Assembly: GCF_001942345.1 (NCBI RefSeq)
Contig: NZ_MKKI01000002.1
Coordinates: forward strand, 1-64,000
Length of the DNA: 64,000 bases
Origin: Corynebacterium sp. CNJ-954
Lineage (GTDB): Bacteria > Actinomycetota > Actinomycetes > Mycobacteriales > Mycobacteriaceae
Direction of reading: 5' to 3'
Below are positions 56,063 to 64,000 of the stretch, one piece after another. The first letter of the stretch is position 1; each line of letters opens with the position of its first letter. A model generated the notes under the pieces. It was not told the origin of the DNA. It ran no database searches and saw only the letters and a list, made by a program, of their open reading frames with translations. The position numbers were made by a program, and so were the translations under genes.

Positions 56063-57346
56063 ATGGGGGCAAAGGCGCAGCTGCCGTCCCGTCTCACCCG
56101 TCTTTCGCCGTCGCAGCTTGCGCAGCGCAAGCCCGTTCCGCGGCAGACGGAGATGGGGCGGCGACGACGGCCGATCGCCATGCTCGCTCTCGCGCTCGGC
56201 GGGTTCGGTATCGGGACCACAGAGTTCGTATCGATGGGCCTGCTCAACATCATCGCCGACGATTTCGGCATCAGTGAGGCCCAGGCGGGCCACATCGTCA
56301 CCTCCTATGCCCTCGGCGTGGTGGTCGGCGCGCCGCTGATCACCACACTGACCGGACGTGTGCCGCGGCGTCGGTTGATCATCATCCTGATGGCGGCGTT
56401 CGTCATCGGCAATGCCATGAGCGTGATCGCCCAGGGCTACGGGATGCTGCTGGTGGCGAGGTTCATCGCCGGCTTGCCGCACGGGGCGTACTTCGCCGTC
56501 GCGAACCTGATCGCCGCGTCGATGGCCGATCCAGGGAAACGAGGGCAGGCGATAGCCCGCATTTCCCTGGGGCTGGCCACTGCCACGGTGATCGGTGTGC
56601 CGGTCGCCCAGTGGATCGGGCAACAGCTGGGCTGGAACAGTGCCTATGCGTTGGTTGCGGTCATCGGCCTTCTTTCGTTCGCTGGACTGTGGCACTCGAT
56701 GCCCCACATGACCCTCATGCCGATGACCCGGCCGTCGACCGAGGTCGGTGCACTGGTGAACCCGCAGGTGCTCCTCTCCCTGGCGGCAGGTGCAATCGGC
56801 TTCGGCGGGATGTTCTGTGTGTACACCTACATCTCGTGGACGATGACTGAGCGCGCCGGGTTCCCGGAGAACCTCATGTGGTTCGTACTGATGGTCTACG
56901 GGGTCGGCATGGTGGTCGGTAACTGGATCGGTGGTCGGTTCGCCGATATCAACGTCGACGGAGCTGTGGTCGGTTCCCTGGTGACGATGATCGTCATGCT
57001 GGTGCTGTTCTACTTCGGGAGTACCGTCGCGCCGTTGGCGATCCTGCTGTTCGGACTGTTGTCGGTCGGTGGCGGAGTGTTGACGGTGAATATGCAGACC
57101 CGGTTCATGGACGTCGCCGGAGAAGCGCAGAACCTTGCCGCGGCGATGAACCAGTCGGCGTTCAACATCGCCAATGCTGCCGGTGCAGCTGTCGGTGGTG
57201 CGGTGATTGACGCTGGATTCAACTACTCGTACCCGGCGCTGGCCGGGGCGGCGCTGGCTGTCGGGGGTCTGGTCGTGTTCGTCCCGACGATGCTGCTGCG
57301 TCGACGTCACGTGGACCGTGCTGCGGCGTCCCCGGTGATGTCGTAG
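56063..57346 (+). CDS. MFS transporter, DHA1 (AraJ/YdhP-like) family
   Basis: The 427-residue protein has about twelve helices after an unusual basic N-terminus of about 35 residues. 'ALGGFGIGTTEFVSMGLLNI', 'ALGVVVGAPLITTLTGRVPR' and 'ARFIAGLPHGAYFAVANLIA' are typical of the sugar-efflux/drug-efflux DHA1 group. GAAGGAG lies eight bases before the ATG. The 190 bases upstream show no clear operator. Its last 40 bases overlap the converging acetyltransferase gene. Confidence 0.9.
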   Translation: MGAKAQLPSRLTRLSPSQLAQRKPVPRQTEMGRRRRPIAMLALALGGFGIGTTEFVSMGLLNIIADDFGISEAQAGHIVTSYALGVVVGAPLITTLTGRVPRRRLIIILMAAFVIGNAMSVIAQGYGMLLVARFIAGLPHGAYFAVANLIAASMADPGKRGQAIARISLGLATATVIGVPVAQWIGQQLGWNSAYALVAVIGLLSFAGLWHSMPHMTLMPMTRPSTEVGALVNPQVLLSLAAGAIGFGGMFCVYTYISWTMTERAGFPENLMWFVLMVYGVGMVVGNWIGGRFADINVDGAVVGSLVTMIVMLVLFYFGSTVAPLAILLFGLLSVGGGVLTVNMQTRFMDVAGEAQNLAAAMNQSAFNIANAAGAAVGGAVIDAGFNYSYPALAGAALAVGGLVVFVPTMLLRRRHVDRAAASPVMS

Positions 57347-57864
57347 CGGTAGTGCAGGAGCGTCGTGGTGTCCCCGGACGGAGCACGGTCTGCCGATCGT
57401 TCGACGAGGGTGAAGCCTGCTCGCGTCAGGATGTGCCGGGAGGCGGTGTTCGCTGGCACGGTCCGCGCTGTCAGTTGTGACAGGCCGCTACGACGGACGA
57501 ATGACGCCGCCAGATCCAGGGCTTCGGTTGTCCGGCCCGTTCCGCGGTGCGCCGGATGGAGCCAGAATCCCACCTCGGCATGGTCATCCGTGACGTCGAA
57601 GAGAACAAGACTGCCGCAGAAGTTGTCGGTGGGGACGTCGGCGATAGTCAGGACGGCAAGGTCGCCGCGGGCCAGGCCGGGGACGGCCTCGTCGCGGACC
57701 ATGGCCCTGACGGATTCGGGGGTGTAGGTAGGTTCCGGCAGGTGACCGTACTGGCGGACGGCGACGTCTTTGGTGCCCTCGGCGAATGCTTGCGCATCTC
57801 TGCCGGCGAGCAGTCGGAGACGGATGCCAGTGCCCTCGAGGGGGAGGAGTGAGCTGTCGAGCAT
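57307..57864 (-). CDS. GNAT acetyltransferase (RimJ/RimL type), first of a pair
   Basis: The 185-residue protein has the N-terminal 'GIRLRLLAGRDAQAF', the acetyl-CoA segment 'VGFWLHPAHRGTGRTTEALD' (R-G-T-G-x-T, close to the Q/RxxGxG/A motif) and 'PANTASRHILTRAGFT'. The ATG follows TTAGCT (57872-57877, minus strand) by exactly 7 bases, a leaderless pattern. A palindrome covers the box. The TetR gene lies directly upstream on the same strand, and a second GNAT gene beyond it has a similar promoter. Confidence 0.87.
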   Translation of the reverse strand: MLDSSLLPLEGTGIRLRLLAGRDAQAFAEGTKDVAVRQYGHLPEPTYTPESVRAMVRDEAVPGLARGDLAVLTIADVPTDNFCGSLVLFDVTDDHAEVGFWLHPAHRGTGRTTEALDLAASFVRRSGLSQLTARTVPANTASRHILTRAGFTLVERSADRAPSGDTTTLLHYRYDITGDAAARST

Positions 57865-57871
57865 TCTACAA

Positions 57872-57884
57872 AGCTAACATAGCT
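57872..57884. promoter_or_regulatory. Operator-like palindrome at the first acetyltransferase promoter
   Basis: AGCTA-ACA-TAGCT, on the minus strand AGCTA-TGT-TAGCT, overlaps the -10 box TTAGCT. It matches the palindrome at 58562-58574 in arm length, spacer and central TGT, and both are followed by a similar TTTGT. Confidence 0.65.
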
Positions 57885-57911
57885 AGTTTAGAAACGTCGT
57901 CGAGATCGGGC

Positions 57912-58523
57912 TCATGGTCTTGCTGCTTGCGCTGAGAGGGCTGCGAGTCCGGCAGCGACAATTGCTTCAGCGTTGACGGTGTGTCGGGCATGGAGTCGGG
58001 AGTAGGTCGGAGCGATTTCGGGATCAACGGCGGCTGTGCGCTCGTTGTCCACCATGGGGGAGGCGTTGGCGCTGCCGACAACGAAGTTCGAGAGCATGTA
58101 GGCGGACCCGAGCGGGTCGGTGGCTCCGACGTTATCGAGCAGGACACACATCCGTTCCGACAGGCGGAGATAATTCGGGCCGCGGGGAGCCCGCATGCCG
58201 ATGACTTGACAGGCCCACCGGTGTCGCACCAGGTGGTGGTAGTAGGTGAGCATCAGTGGCTGGATGGAATCGCCCTCCAGTGCCGCGGATATCTCGGGGT
58301 CGCTCCCGAGTGTCTCGTCCAGTGCGAGATCGAAGAGATCGTCCACCGACTCAATACGTGAGTAGAGACTCGGTGCGGCGACGTCGAGTTCTTTCGCGAC
58401 CGCCCGGACCGTCAGTGCGCGTAGCCCGCCGGCGTCGAGGAGTGTGGCGGCGGCGCGGGCGATGTCCTGCTCCGTGATGGTCCGCGTGCGTTGGACGGGC
58501 TTGCGGTGCTCCCAGTAATTCAC
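57912..58523 (-). CDS. TetR-family regulator between the two acetyltransferase genes
   Basis: The 203-residue protein has an N-terminal helix-turn-helix ('ARAAATLLDAGGLRALTVRA', 'AKELDVAAPSLYSRIESVDDL') and a TetR_C-type ligand domain. GTG 58523 is exactly 7 bases after TAGGCT (58536-58531, minus strand), so leaderless; the codon at 58529 is less likely. It is flanked by two acetyltransferase genes with matching palindromes in their promoters, which makes it their likely regulator. Confidence 0.87.
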   Translation of the reverse strand: MNYWEHRKPVQRTRTITEQDIARAAATLLDAGGLRALTVRAVAKELDVAAPSLYSRIESVDDLFDLALDETLGSDPEISAALEGDSIQPLMLTYYHHLVRHRWACQVIGMRAPRGPNYLRLSERMCVLLDNVGATDPLGSAYMLSNFVVGSANASPMVDNERTAAVDPEIAPTYSRLHARHTVNAEAIVAAGLAALSAQAARP

Positions 58524-58548
58524 GCCCACCAGCCTATCGGGTGGGCGT
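58522..58548. promoter_or_regulatory. Perfect palindrome over the TetR start and -10 box
   Basis: ACGCCCACC (58522-58530) and GGTGGGCGT (58540-58548) are exact complements with a 9-base spacer that contains the -10 box TAGGCT. It may be an autoregulatory operator. It differs in sequence from the palindromes of the acetyltransferase genes. Confidence 0.55.
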
Positions 58549-58561
58549 CGCCAGCTAAGCG

Positions 58562-58574
58562 ACCTATGTTAGGT
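58562..58574. promoter_or_regulatory. Operator-like palindrome at the second acetyltransferase promoter
   Basis: ACCTA-TGT-TAGGT overlaps the -10 box TAGGTT (58570-58575), which sits 7 bases before the ATG at 58583. Same architecture as 57872-57884. Confidence 0.65.
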
Positions 58575-58582
58575 TTGTGTAC

Positions 58583-59146
58583 ATGTCTATGGATGACCAT
58601 TCGCTGACCGTCCTGACCACGGACCGACTCCGCCTCCGACTGCACACACCCGGTGACGCCGGTGCCTTGCTGCGGATCTACTCGCAGAAAGACGTGGCCC
58701 GGTACCTGTTGGATGACCCCTGGACCGAGGAAGACGCGGCCCGCCACGTTGCGGACCGGTGCGTCAAGACCGGGATGGACGGCGACAGTGGAGCTCTCGC
58801 CGTGGTCATCGAACGGGAAGGACAGGCAGTGGGCGACGTCCTGCTCTGGTGGACTGACCGGGAACACCGTGTCGCCGAGATCGGGTGGGTCCTGGATCCT
58901 GCGTACGGCGGGCGGGGACTGGCCCGCGAAGCGGTCAGTGCCGTCCTCGACCTGGCGTTCCGGCGTCACCAGATGCACCGCGTCGCGGCACAGATGGACG
59001 CACGTAACTACTCGTCGGCGAAGTTGGCTGCGGCGATCGGAATGACCCGTGAGGCCCATCTCCGCCAGGACTGGTGGAACAAGGAGGAGTGGACCGACAC
59101 GGTCATCTACGGCATCCTTGCCGAGGATCGTGTCCATCGCCACTGA
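58583..59146 (+). CDS. GNAT acetyltransferase (RimJ/RimL type), second of a pair
   Basis: The 187-residue protein has 'LTVLTTDRLRLRLHTPGDAG', 'VAEIGWVLDPAYGGRGLARE' (acetyl-CoA loop) and 'QMDARNYSSAKLAAAIGM'. Start ATG 58583 is leaderless by position (7 bases after TAGGTT). Divergent from the TetR gene. The last 44 bases overlap the converging MFS gene. Substrate unknown; the group includes ribosomal-protein and antibiotic acetyltransferases. Confidence 0.87.
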   Translation: MSMDDHSLTVLTTDRLRLRLHTPGDAGALLRIYSQKDVARYLLDDPWTEEDAARHVADRCVKTGMDGDSGALAVVIEREGQAVGDVLLWWTDREHRVAEIGWVLDPAYGGRGLAREAVSAVLDLAFRRHQMHRVAAQMDARNYSSAKLAAAIGMTREAHLRQDWWNKEEWTDTVIYGILAEDRVHRH

Positions 59147-60323
59147 TGGCCGTAGGTACCGGCAATCGACGCAGTGGCACGGCCCCGAGTACCGCGAGAA
59201 TCCCGGCGGCGATCACCATTGCGGTGGTGAAGCCTGCGTGTTCAACGGCGACGCCGGTCACCAGTGGGCCACCGGCGAGTCCTACGGCGTAGGCGAGGGT
59301 GTAGAGGGAGAACGAGCCACCCAGCGTCGGTGGTTGTGCACGGAATCCCTGTTCGCTGATCAGTGTGGTTGCCGGGGCGTGGAGGAGGGCAGCGGACAGG
59401 CCGAGCAGGCCCATGCCGGTCGCTGTCTGCCACAGTTCGGTCGAAAAACCGATCGTGAGGAGCGAGGCGACGACGACCGCGATTCCGAGACCGATGAGGA
59501 TGCGCGACGACACCGAAGCCACCAGGCCACCGACGATCGGATTGGCGATGACGCCGGTGAGGGCGGCGAGCCCGAACAGCAGGCCGATGGTCAGCGCACT
59601 GGCGTTCAGGTGGACAGGCAGGACAGGTTCGACCCCCGCCATCACGGCCGCACCGATCACGATGGCCACCACGATGGACACCGAACCGGGAACCCGGAGT
59701 ACCGCGAGCGGGCCGGAGGTGTCGTCTGCGACCCGGGGTGAGTCCTTGATCAGGATGATCCGGAGTAGGCCGTCGATCAGTGCGACGGTGGCAGCGAACA
59801 GGAACGGTGAGGCGGTGCCGAAATGCTCGACCATGACACCGGCCAGAGGCGGGCCGATGAGTACTCCGACGGTGATCATGGAGATCGCGATGCCCATCTG
59901 CTGGCCGCGCTTCTCGAAGGTGGTCGTCGCAGCGATAAGTGACAGGGCGCCGACCCAGGACATGCCGCCGGATACCCCTTGGGCGGTCCGCGCGAGCAGC
60001 AGCAACCAGTACGGGCCACCGGTGGCGAACAGCAGGGTGGCGGTGGCAAGGCCGACCATGCCGATCAGCAAGGGGGTTTTCGGTCCGTACCGGTCGACGA
60101 AGCGTCCGGCGACGAGGGCTGAGACCACGACGGCCACCGCATAGGAGGCGAACAGGACGCCGGTCCACGTGGGGCCCGCGTCGACCACGCTGGGCAGCAG
60201 GGGGAGGACGGGCACCGCGAGTCCGACGACGAGATTGTCGGTGAAGAGCGCGATCGAGGCGACGATCAGCGCACGGGTTGATGAGGTGCCCCGCTGGGAC
60301 GGGGAGGGATCATGAACAGTCAT
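59103..60323 (-). CDS. MFS transporter (DHA1 type), downstream of an AcrR-like gene
   Basis: The 406-residue protein has about twelve helices: 'IALFTDNLVVGLAVPVLPLL', 'AGRFVDRYGPKTPLLIG' (motif A), 'TAQGVSGGMSWVGALSLIAA' and 'GVLIGPPLAGVMVEHFG' (motif C). It looks like the vesicular-amine/multidrug exporter branch. It follows the TetR/AcrR-like gene by 16 bases on the same strand, so repressor and pump form one autoregulated operon. Confidence 0.88.
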   Translation of the reverse strand: MTVHDPSPSQRGTSSTRALIVASIALFTDNLVVGLAVPVLPLLPSVVDAGPTWTGVLFASYAVAVVVSALVAGRFVDRYGPKTPLLIGMVGLATATLLFATGGPYWLLLLARTAQGVSGGMSWVGALSLIAATTTFEKRGQQMGIAISMITVGVLIGPPLAGVMVEHFGTASPFLFAATVALIDGLLRIILIKDSPRVADDTSGPLAVLRVPGSVSIVVAIVIGAAVMAGVEPVLPVHLNASALTIGLLFGLAALTGVIANPIVGGLVASVSSRILIGLGIAVVVASLLTIGFSTELWQTATGMGLLGLSAALLHAPATTLISEQGFRAQPPTLGGSFSLYTLAYAVGLAGGPLVTGVAVEHAGFTTAMVIAAGILAVLGAVPLRRLPVPTAISGDGHDPRQGCRR

Positions 60324-60339
60324 GATGAATCGGTGTTCC

Positions 60340-60933
60340 TTAGGTGTTGAGCAACCCCCTCACCAGAGCCGACATTGCTGCGTCCAGGTCATCGGGGTGT
60401 GGGAGATCGTGTGGTCGGGTCACCGCGGTGACGGTGAGGCCCTGGAGAAGGGTGAGAACCATGCCTGCGACCGTTTCCGTGGACGGTGCTGTCTGCAGGA
60501 CGACGGCGTCTGCGATGCGGTCCTTCCATGCATCCAGTGCGTGGGTTTTGGCGTCACCGCGGTCAGTTGCCTGTGGGGCCACGAGGACCGTGGTGGAAGC
60601 CAGTGCCCTGAACTGGTCGTCTCTCTGCAGTAGCGTGACGTAGCCCGTGAGGAGGTCGGTCAGCCACTGGATGGAGTCCTTGACAGTGGGATTCTCGGGG
60701 AGGTCGTCGGTGAAGAGCCGGTTTCCGTAGGTGCGCCATCCCCACTCGAGCGCGGCGGACAGCAGGTCAGTCTTGGATCGGAAGTGATGGTTGAGTGCCC
60801 CGCGTGTGACGCCGGCACGTTCGGCGATGTGCTCGAACGTTGCCCCCCTCCACCCCTTCGATTCGAAGGACATCAACGCCGCCTGCAGCAGCGACAGACG
60901 CGTCTTCTCCGCGTCCTCAGCTGTTCGTCTCAT
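60340..60933 (-). CDS. AcrR-like TetR-family repressor
   Basis: The 197-residue protein has an N-terminus close in pattern to E. coli AcrR ('EDAEKTRLSLLQAALMSF', 'IAERAGVTRGALNHHFRSKTDLL') and a helical ligand domain. Its start codon lies at the edge of a palindrome with the same half-site as the AcrR operator. It probably represses itself and the following MFS gene. Confidence 0.88.
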   Translation of the reverse strand: MRRTAEDAEKTRLSLLQAALMSFESKGWRGATFEHIAERAGVTRGALNHHFRSKTDLLSAALEWGWRTYGNRLFTDDLPENPTVKDSIQWLTDLLTGYVTLLQRDDQFRALASTTVLVAPQATDRGDAKTHALDAWKDRIADAVVLQTAPSTETVAGMVLTLLQGLTVTAVTRPHDLPHPDDLDAAMSALVRGLLNT

Positions 60934-60956
60934 ACATACAAACTAGCATGTATGTA
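60933..60956. promoter_or_regulatory. AcrR-type operator
   Basis: TACATACA (60933-60940) and TGTATGTA (60949-60956) are exact complements with an 8-base spacer. Half-sites and total length of 24 bases equal those of the known E. coli AcrR operator. It abuts the start codon of the repressor gene. Confidence 0.8.
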
Positions 60957-61018
60957 AAAGGCGTCAAGTCGACTCCGCGCGGCCACCCGGCCTTCGGTGC
61001 GGGAGTTAGGATTACCTC

Positions 61019-62104
61019 ATGTCGGAAATGTTTGTCGTCGGTGCGGAGCCTGCGTCACCGGAACAGGGCCAGCAGTACGCGAGCTACTACGCCAGCATCG
61101 CCACGGAGCCGTTGGATCCTCCTCCGGTGACGGGAGAACTGCCGGCGGCTCACAGGTACGCGCTACGTCAGGACGTCGGCGATGGCGTCGTCGACGTCCT
61201 GCAGACCCCCGCACATCTCCGTGTTGTGCGGTATGACACGTGTTTCAGGGTGCCTCACCACCTTGGCTACAGTTTCGGCGCCGATCGCTTTGAACTGGAA
61301 ATATGCCTCGGTGGGCGGATGGAGATCGAGGAACGCCGGGCAGGTAGGGGAGAGGTGACCTCCGGTCGGGTGTCTGTGTCCCCGCCCCGTGAGACCCGCG
61401 GTGTGGTGTCCTTCCCCGCCGGAGAACGCTATCGCGCGGTGTCGGTGTCCGGACGGCTCCGGGACTTCGCATCGTGCCTGGGGTCGTTGGCACCGGATGA
61501 GTACCGCGGCATGCTGAACCGGGCTTCCCGGGACTCCGACGGCCACTACCTCGGAGCCGTACCACGGCAGAAGAAGCTGCTCGACGGCGGGCGGGAGATC
61601 TATCACTGGCTCAGCGAGGTATGCGACACTCCCCGTGCCCCCGGCCCCGGTGACATGCTCCGTCTGGAGGCGCAGGTGATGTCGGCTCTGAGCCTTCTTC
61701 TCCCCGAGAACGAGGGACTGCATGCCGAATGCTCTCCACGGATGGACGAGTTCGAGAGGGCCAAGATCCGGAGGATCCCGGACCTGCTCTGGACGCTTCG
61801 CCATGACCTGCCGACGATTCCGCAGTTGGCGCGGCGACTGTGCATGTCACCGAAACGTCTCGGCGGTCTCCACTACGAGGAATTCGGCACGACGATCATC
61901 GAGGGGCACCGTCGACGTTGCATCGATCAGGCTGCGGACCTCCTCGACAGGACGGACTGGACGGTCGAACATATCGCCCATGAGTGCGGGTACGTCTCCG
62001 CATCGAACTTCATCTACGCGTTCCGCCGTCGACGGGGGTGTACTCCCGGCACGTACCGGAGTCACGCGCTCCATACAGTCAGGGATGCTGCTCCACACCC
62101 GTGA
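61019..62104 (+). CDS. AraC-family transcriptional regulator
   Basis: The 361-residue protein has an N-terminal sensor ('LGYSFGADRFELEICLGGRM', 'VSVSPPRETRGVVSFPAGE') resembling PchR-type AraC regulators of siderophore genes, and one C-terminal HTH pair ('IPQLARRLCMSPKRLGGLHY', 'VEHIAHECGYVSASNFIYAF'). ATG 61019 is 6 bases after TAGGAT (61007-61012), leaderless. Its stop overlaps a GTG start of the following MFS gene, so the two are coupled. Confidence 0.87.
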   Translation: MSEMFVVGAEPASPEQGQQYASYYASIATEPLDPPPVTGELPAAHRYALRQDVGDGVVDVLQTPAHLRVVRYDTCFRVPHHLGYSFGADRFELEICLGGRMEIEERRAGRGEVTSGRVSVSPPRETRGVVSFPAGERYRAVSVSGRLRDFASCLGSLAPDEYRGMLNRASRDSDGHYLGAVPRQKKLLDGGREIYHWLSEVCDTPRAPGPGDMLRLEAQVMSALSLLLPENEGLHAECSPRMDEFERAKIRRIPDLLWTLRHDLPTIPQLARRLCMSPKRLGGLHYEEFGTTIIEGHRRRCIDQAADLLDRTDWTVEHIAHECGYVSASNFIYAFRRRRGCTPGTYRSHALHTVRDAAPHP

Positions 62105-63576
62105 CGACCTCCCTCCGTCACGATTGCTCCATGAGATGTGGACATGGAGTTTCCGAGAGTGAGGGCAGCGCGGCCGACCCGGGGTGGCGTCGCTGGATGC
62201 CACTGGTGCTGGCCAGCGTCGCAACTTTTCTGCTGATCGCCTACACCACCGTCGTCACCGTCGCCGTACCGGCCGTCGCGACCGATCTCGATGTGGGTTT
62301 CGGGACCTTGCAGTGGGTGATCGACGTCTACACCATCGCTCTGGCCGCGCTACTTGTTCCGGTCGGAAGTCTCAGCGACAGGGTCGACCGCAGGACGTTA
62401 CTGGCGACGGGTTTCGGTCTCTTCGCGTTCTCCTCGTTGATCTGTGCGACGGCCGGCGGCACCACGGTCCTGACGGTGGGACGGTGCGCTCAGGGCATCG
62501 CTGCCGCGATGATGTTCGCAACGACGTTGCCCCTCGTGGAGTCGTCGTACACCGGCCGCGCCAGGACCGTCGCGTTCAGCATATGGGGTGCGGTGTCCGG
62601 TCTCGCGGCAGCGGCCGGCAACGTCATCGGGGGATTGCTCTCAGTCTTCGGTTGGCGTGCGATATTCGTGATGGCCGTCCCTGTGACGTCGGTTGCCGCT
62701 GTGCTCTCCCTGCGGGTGCTTCCTCGCCAGCCGACTCACCGACCCGGCCCTGTGGACATGGTCGGGATGGTGCTGTTCTCACTCGGGGTCGGGGACATGG
62801 TGGTGACGGCCCTGCTTCTGGCTGACGGCGCGGCCGGGTGGCAGATCGCCGCTGGGACGGTGCTGTGCCTGATATCCGCTGTGTGGTTCGTTGTCCATGA
62901 ACGACGGGCGGATACTCCGGTCTTCCCGCGGACCATGGTCGCGCGTCCGGGTTTCATCGCCGCAGTGCTGGTGGCACTTGCCTACTACTGTGCGTCTTTC
63001 GGGCCGCTTCCGGTGCTGTCTCAGTGGTTGCAGGAGGAAGCGGGGCAGGCGGCAGTCGGAACGGCGCTCACGCTCTCGATTCAACCGGTCCTTTTCTTCG
63101 CGGTCTCCGCGGTGTTGGGACCTCGACTGGGGGTGGTGGACAGGAGGATTCCTTTCCTGTGGGGGTTGCTTCTGTGTGGTGCCGGATGTGCCGCATTTCT
63201 CCTGGTGACGGTGGTTCCGGGATGGTCAGCACTGTTACCCGCGATGAGCCTGACCGGCGTGGGTGCGGGACTGATCTCTCCGGTCCTGCCCGCTGCGGCG
63301 ATGTCGGATATGTCTTCTGACCAGACAGGGGTCGCATCCACGACCATGAATGCGGCGAGACAGCTCGGAATCAGCCTTGGAGTGGCAGGGTGCGCACTGA
63401 CAGTGCGGGTCAGTCGGGAGGCGGGCCATGGGTGGGGATTCGGAGTGAGCGCGGTAGGGGTTGTCGCCGGCCTGCTGTGTTTCGCTACGGCAGGGGCGGT
63501 CGGGTGGATTCTCCGGCACCGGTCCGGTGTCTCAGCCGGGCTTCCGCCAGGTCAGCAGGTAGCGCCAGAACAGTAA
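62101..63576 (+). CDS. MFS transporter, DHA2-like, coupled to the AraC gene
   Basis: The 491-residue protein from GTG 62101 (GTGA overlap with the AraC stop) has about fourteen helices: 'TVAVPAVATDLDVGFGTLQW', 'VGSLSDRVDRRTLLATGFGL' (motif A), 'GRCAQGIAAAMMFATTLPLV' and 'GAVSGLAAAAGNVIGGLL'. The first 35 residues are polar, and ATG 62131 is an alternative start. With an AraC regulator of PchR type it could export a siderophore or a drug. The 3' end overlaps the converging methyltransferase gene by 45 bases. Confidence 0.84.
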   Translation: MTTSLRHDCSMRCGHGVSESEGSAADPGWRRWMPLVLASVATFLLIAYTTVVTVAVPAVATDLDVGFGTLQWVIDVYTIALAALLVPVGSLSDRVDRRTLLATGFGLFAFSSLICATAGGTTVLTVGRCAQGIAAAMMFATTLPLVESSYTGRARTVAFSIWGAVSGLAAAAGNVIGGLLSVFGWRAIFVMAVPVTSVAAVLSLRVLPRQPTHRPGPVDMVGMVLFSLGVGDMVVTALLLADGAAGWQIAAGTVLCLISAVWFVVHERRADTPVFPRTMVARPGFIAAVLVALAYYCASFGPLPVLSQWLQEEAGQAAVGTALTLSIQPVLFFAVSAVLGPRLGVVDRRIPFLWGLLLCGAGCAAFLLVTVVPGWSALLPAMSLTGVGAGLISPVLPAAAMSDMSSDQTGVASTTMNAARQLGISLGVAGCALTVRVSREAGHGWGFGVSAVGVVAGLLCFATAGAVGWILRHRSGVSAGLPPGQQVAPEQ

Positions 63577-64000
63577 CCGGCGCACCCGGGCGCCGGGGAG
63601 AAGAGCAGCTGCTGTCTCGGCGACCTCACGGGTGGTCAACGTCGGCGACAGGTTCACCGGCATGACGTCATCCGCGGGGTCAGTAGCATACGGGTTCCGG
63701 AACCCCAGTGACTGCCTGACGAGGAAGAACCCCCCGAGTGCGTGGTGAGCGGCGGTTGCCGCGAGCTCAATCGGCCACTCCCGCCGGAGGTCGGTCTTCG
63801 GCAATGCGATGACCGCGAGCACCCCTCCGGGACGCAGTGCATCGCTGAGCACGGGCAGTGCATCCGCCAGGTCCATGTGGTGCAGTGCGCTGACCGAGAC
63901 GACAGCATCATAGGTATCCGGCGAGGGAGGCGACTCCAGTACATCTGCGACAGTGCACGTCACGTTATCCGGGACGCGGCGCCGTGCACGGTCGATCATC
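63532..64000 (-). CDS. Class I SAM-dependent methyltransferase (partial, 3' part)
   Basis: The gene enters from the right edge of the window; only about 156 C-terminal codons are present, and the nearby ATG at 63999 is probably internal. Visible motifs: 'VADVLESPPSPDTYDAVVSV' (post II acidic region), 'ALHHMDLADALPVLSDALRP' and 'GGVLAVIALPK' (motif III). The glycine-rich SAM motif would lie outside the window. Substrate unknown. Confidence 0.8.
   Translation of the reverse strand, partial: MIDRARRRVPDNVTCTVADVLESPPSPDTYDAVVSVSALHHMDLADALPVLSDALRPGGVLAVIALPKTDLRREWPIELAATAAHHALGGFFLVRQSLGFRNPYATDPADDVMPVNLSPTLTTREVAETAAALLPGARVRRLLFWRYLLTWRKPG

Noticed and set aside
61005..61020. TTAGGATTACCTCA considered as a DtxR box before the AraC gene
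   Set aside because: The arms TTAGG and CCTCA are only 4 bases apart, whereas the DtxR site has a 9-base spacing; the TAGGAT part is better explained as a -10 box.

Overview
The window is chromosomal DNA from a high-G+C actinobacterium of the order Mycobacteriales, most probably a Corynebacterium. A secreted mycolyltransferase-like protein (52666-53736), the eno / FtsB-like / DUF501 / exopolyphosphatase cluster and the glmU-prs-rplY-pth cluster support this. So does the very frequent TANNNT box placed 6-8 bases before a start codon, typical of leaderless actinobacterial genes. The species cannot be named from the sequence alone.

Left part (1-11773), mostly housekeeping. A minus-strand run goes glmU, prs, rplY, two tandem pth genes, a spermidine-synthase-like gene and a DUF1963 gene. 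A tRNA-Gln, mfd (frameshifted) and mazG follow. 11774-15880 is an accessory patch: a decayed IS110-family transposase, an ISAs1-family remnant, and a low-G+C pair of genes of unknown function (13945-15796). These abut a Mn-type ABC transporter (permease frameshifted) and its divergent DtxR/MntR-like regulator. 19141-23620 is conserved core: transglycosylase-like protein, eno, FtsB/DivIC-like protein, DUF501, exopolyphosphatase, tRNA-Leu.

Middle part (23645-44614). It holds an SPFH protein, a TauE-like exporter, and thiC behind a TPP riboswitch. An XRE/MmyB-type regulator with an in-frame stop faces an oxidoreductase-cupin-aldo/keto reductase operon. Small stress-type genes follow, then a VTC-domain / DUF4956 / CotH operon, a ferric-siderophore binding protein plus siderophore-interacting protein beside an AraC regulator with two complete AraC units, a YdcF-like protein, a HAD phosphatase and ilvD.

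Right part (44669-64000). It holds a PlsC-like acyltransferase, then a thiamine-precursor ABC transporter behind a second TPP riboswitch. A frameshifted hypothetical gene, a ChaA-type antiporter, a MatC-like carrier and the mycolyltransferase follow. The last 10 kb is a run of regulator/efflux/acetyltransferase modules, several with clear palindromic operators, ending in a truncated methyltransferase.

Three otherwise normal genes (mfd, the Mn permease, the gene at 48150-49816) each carry a one-base frameshift that is repaired by adding one G to make GGCC. This may be a sequencing artefact and should be checked before calling them pseudogenes. The best candidates for new biology are the low-G+C gene pair, the double AraC regulator, and the TetR/acetyltransferase module with matching palindromes in two promoters.
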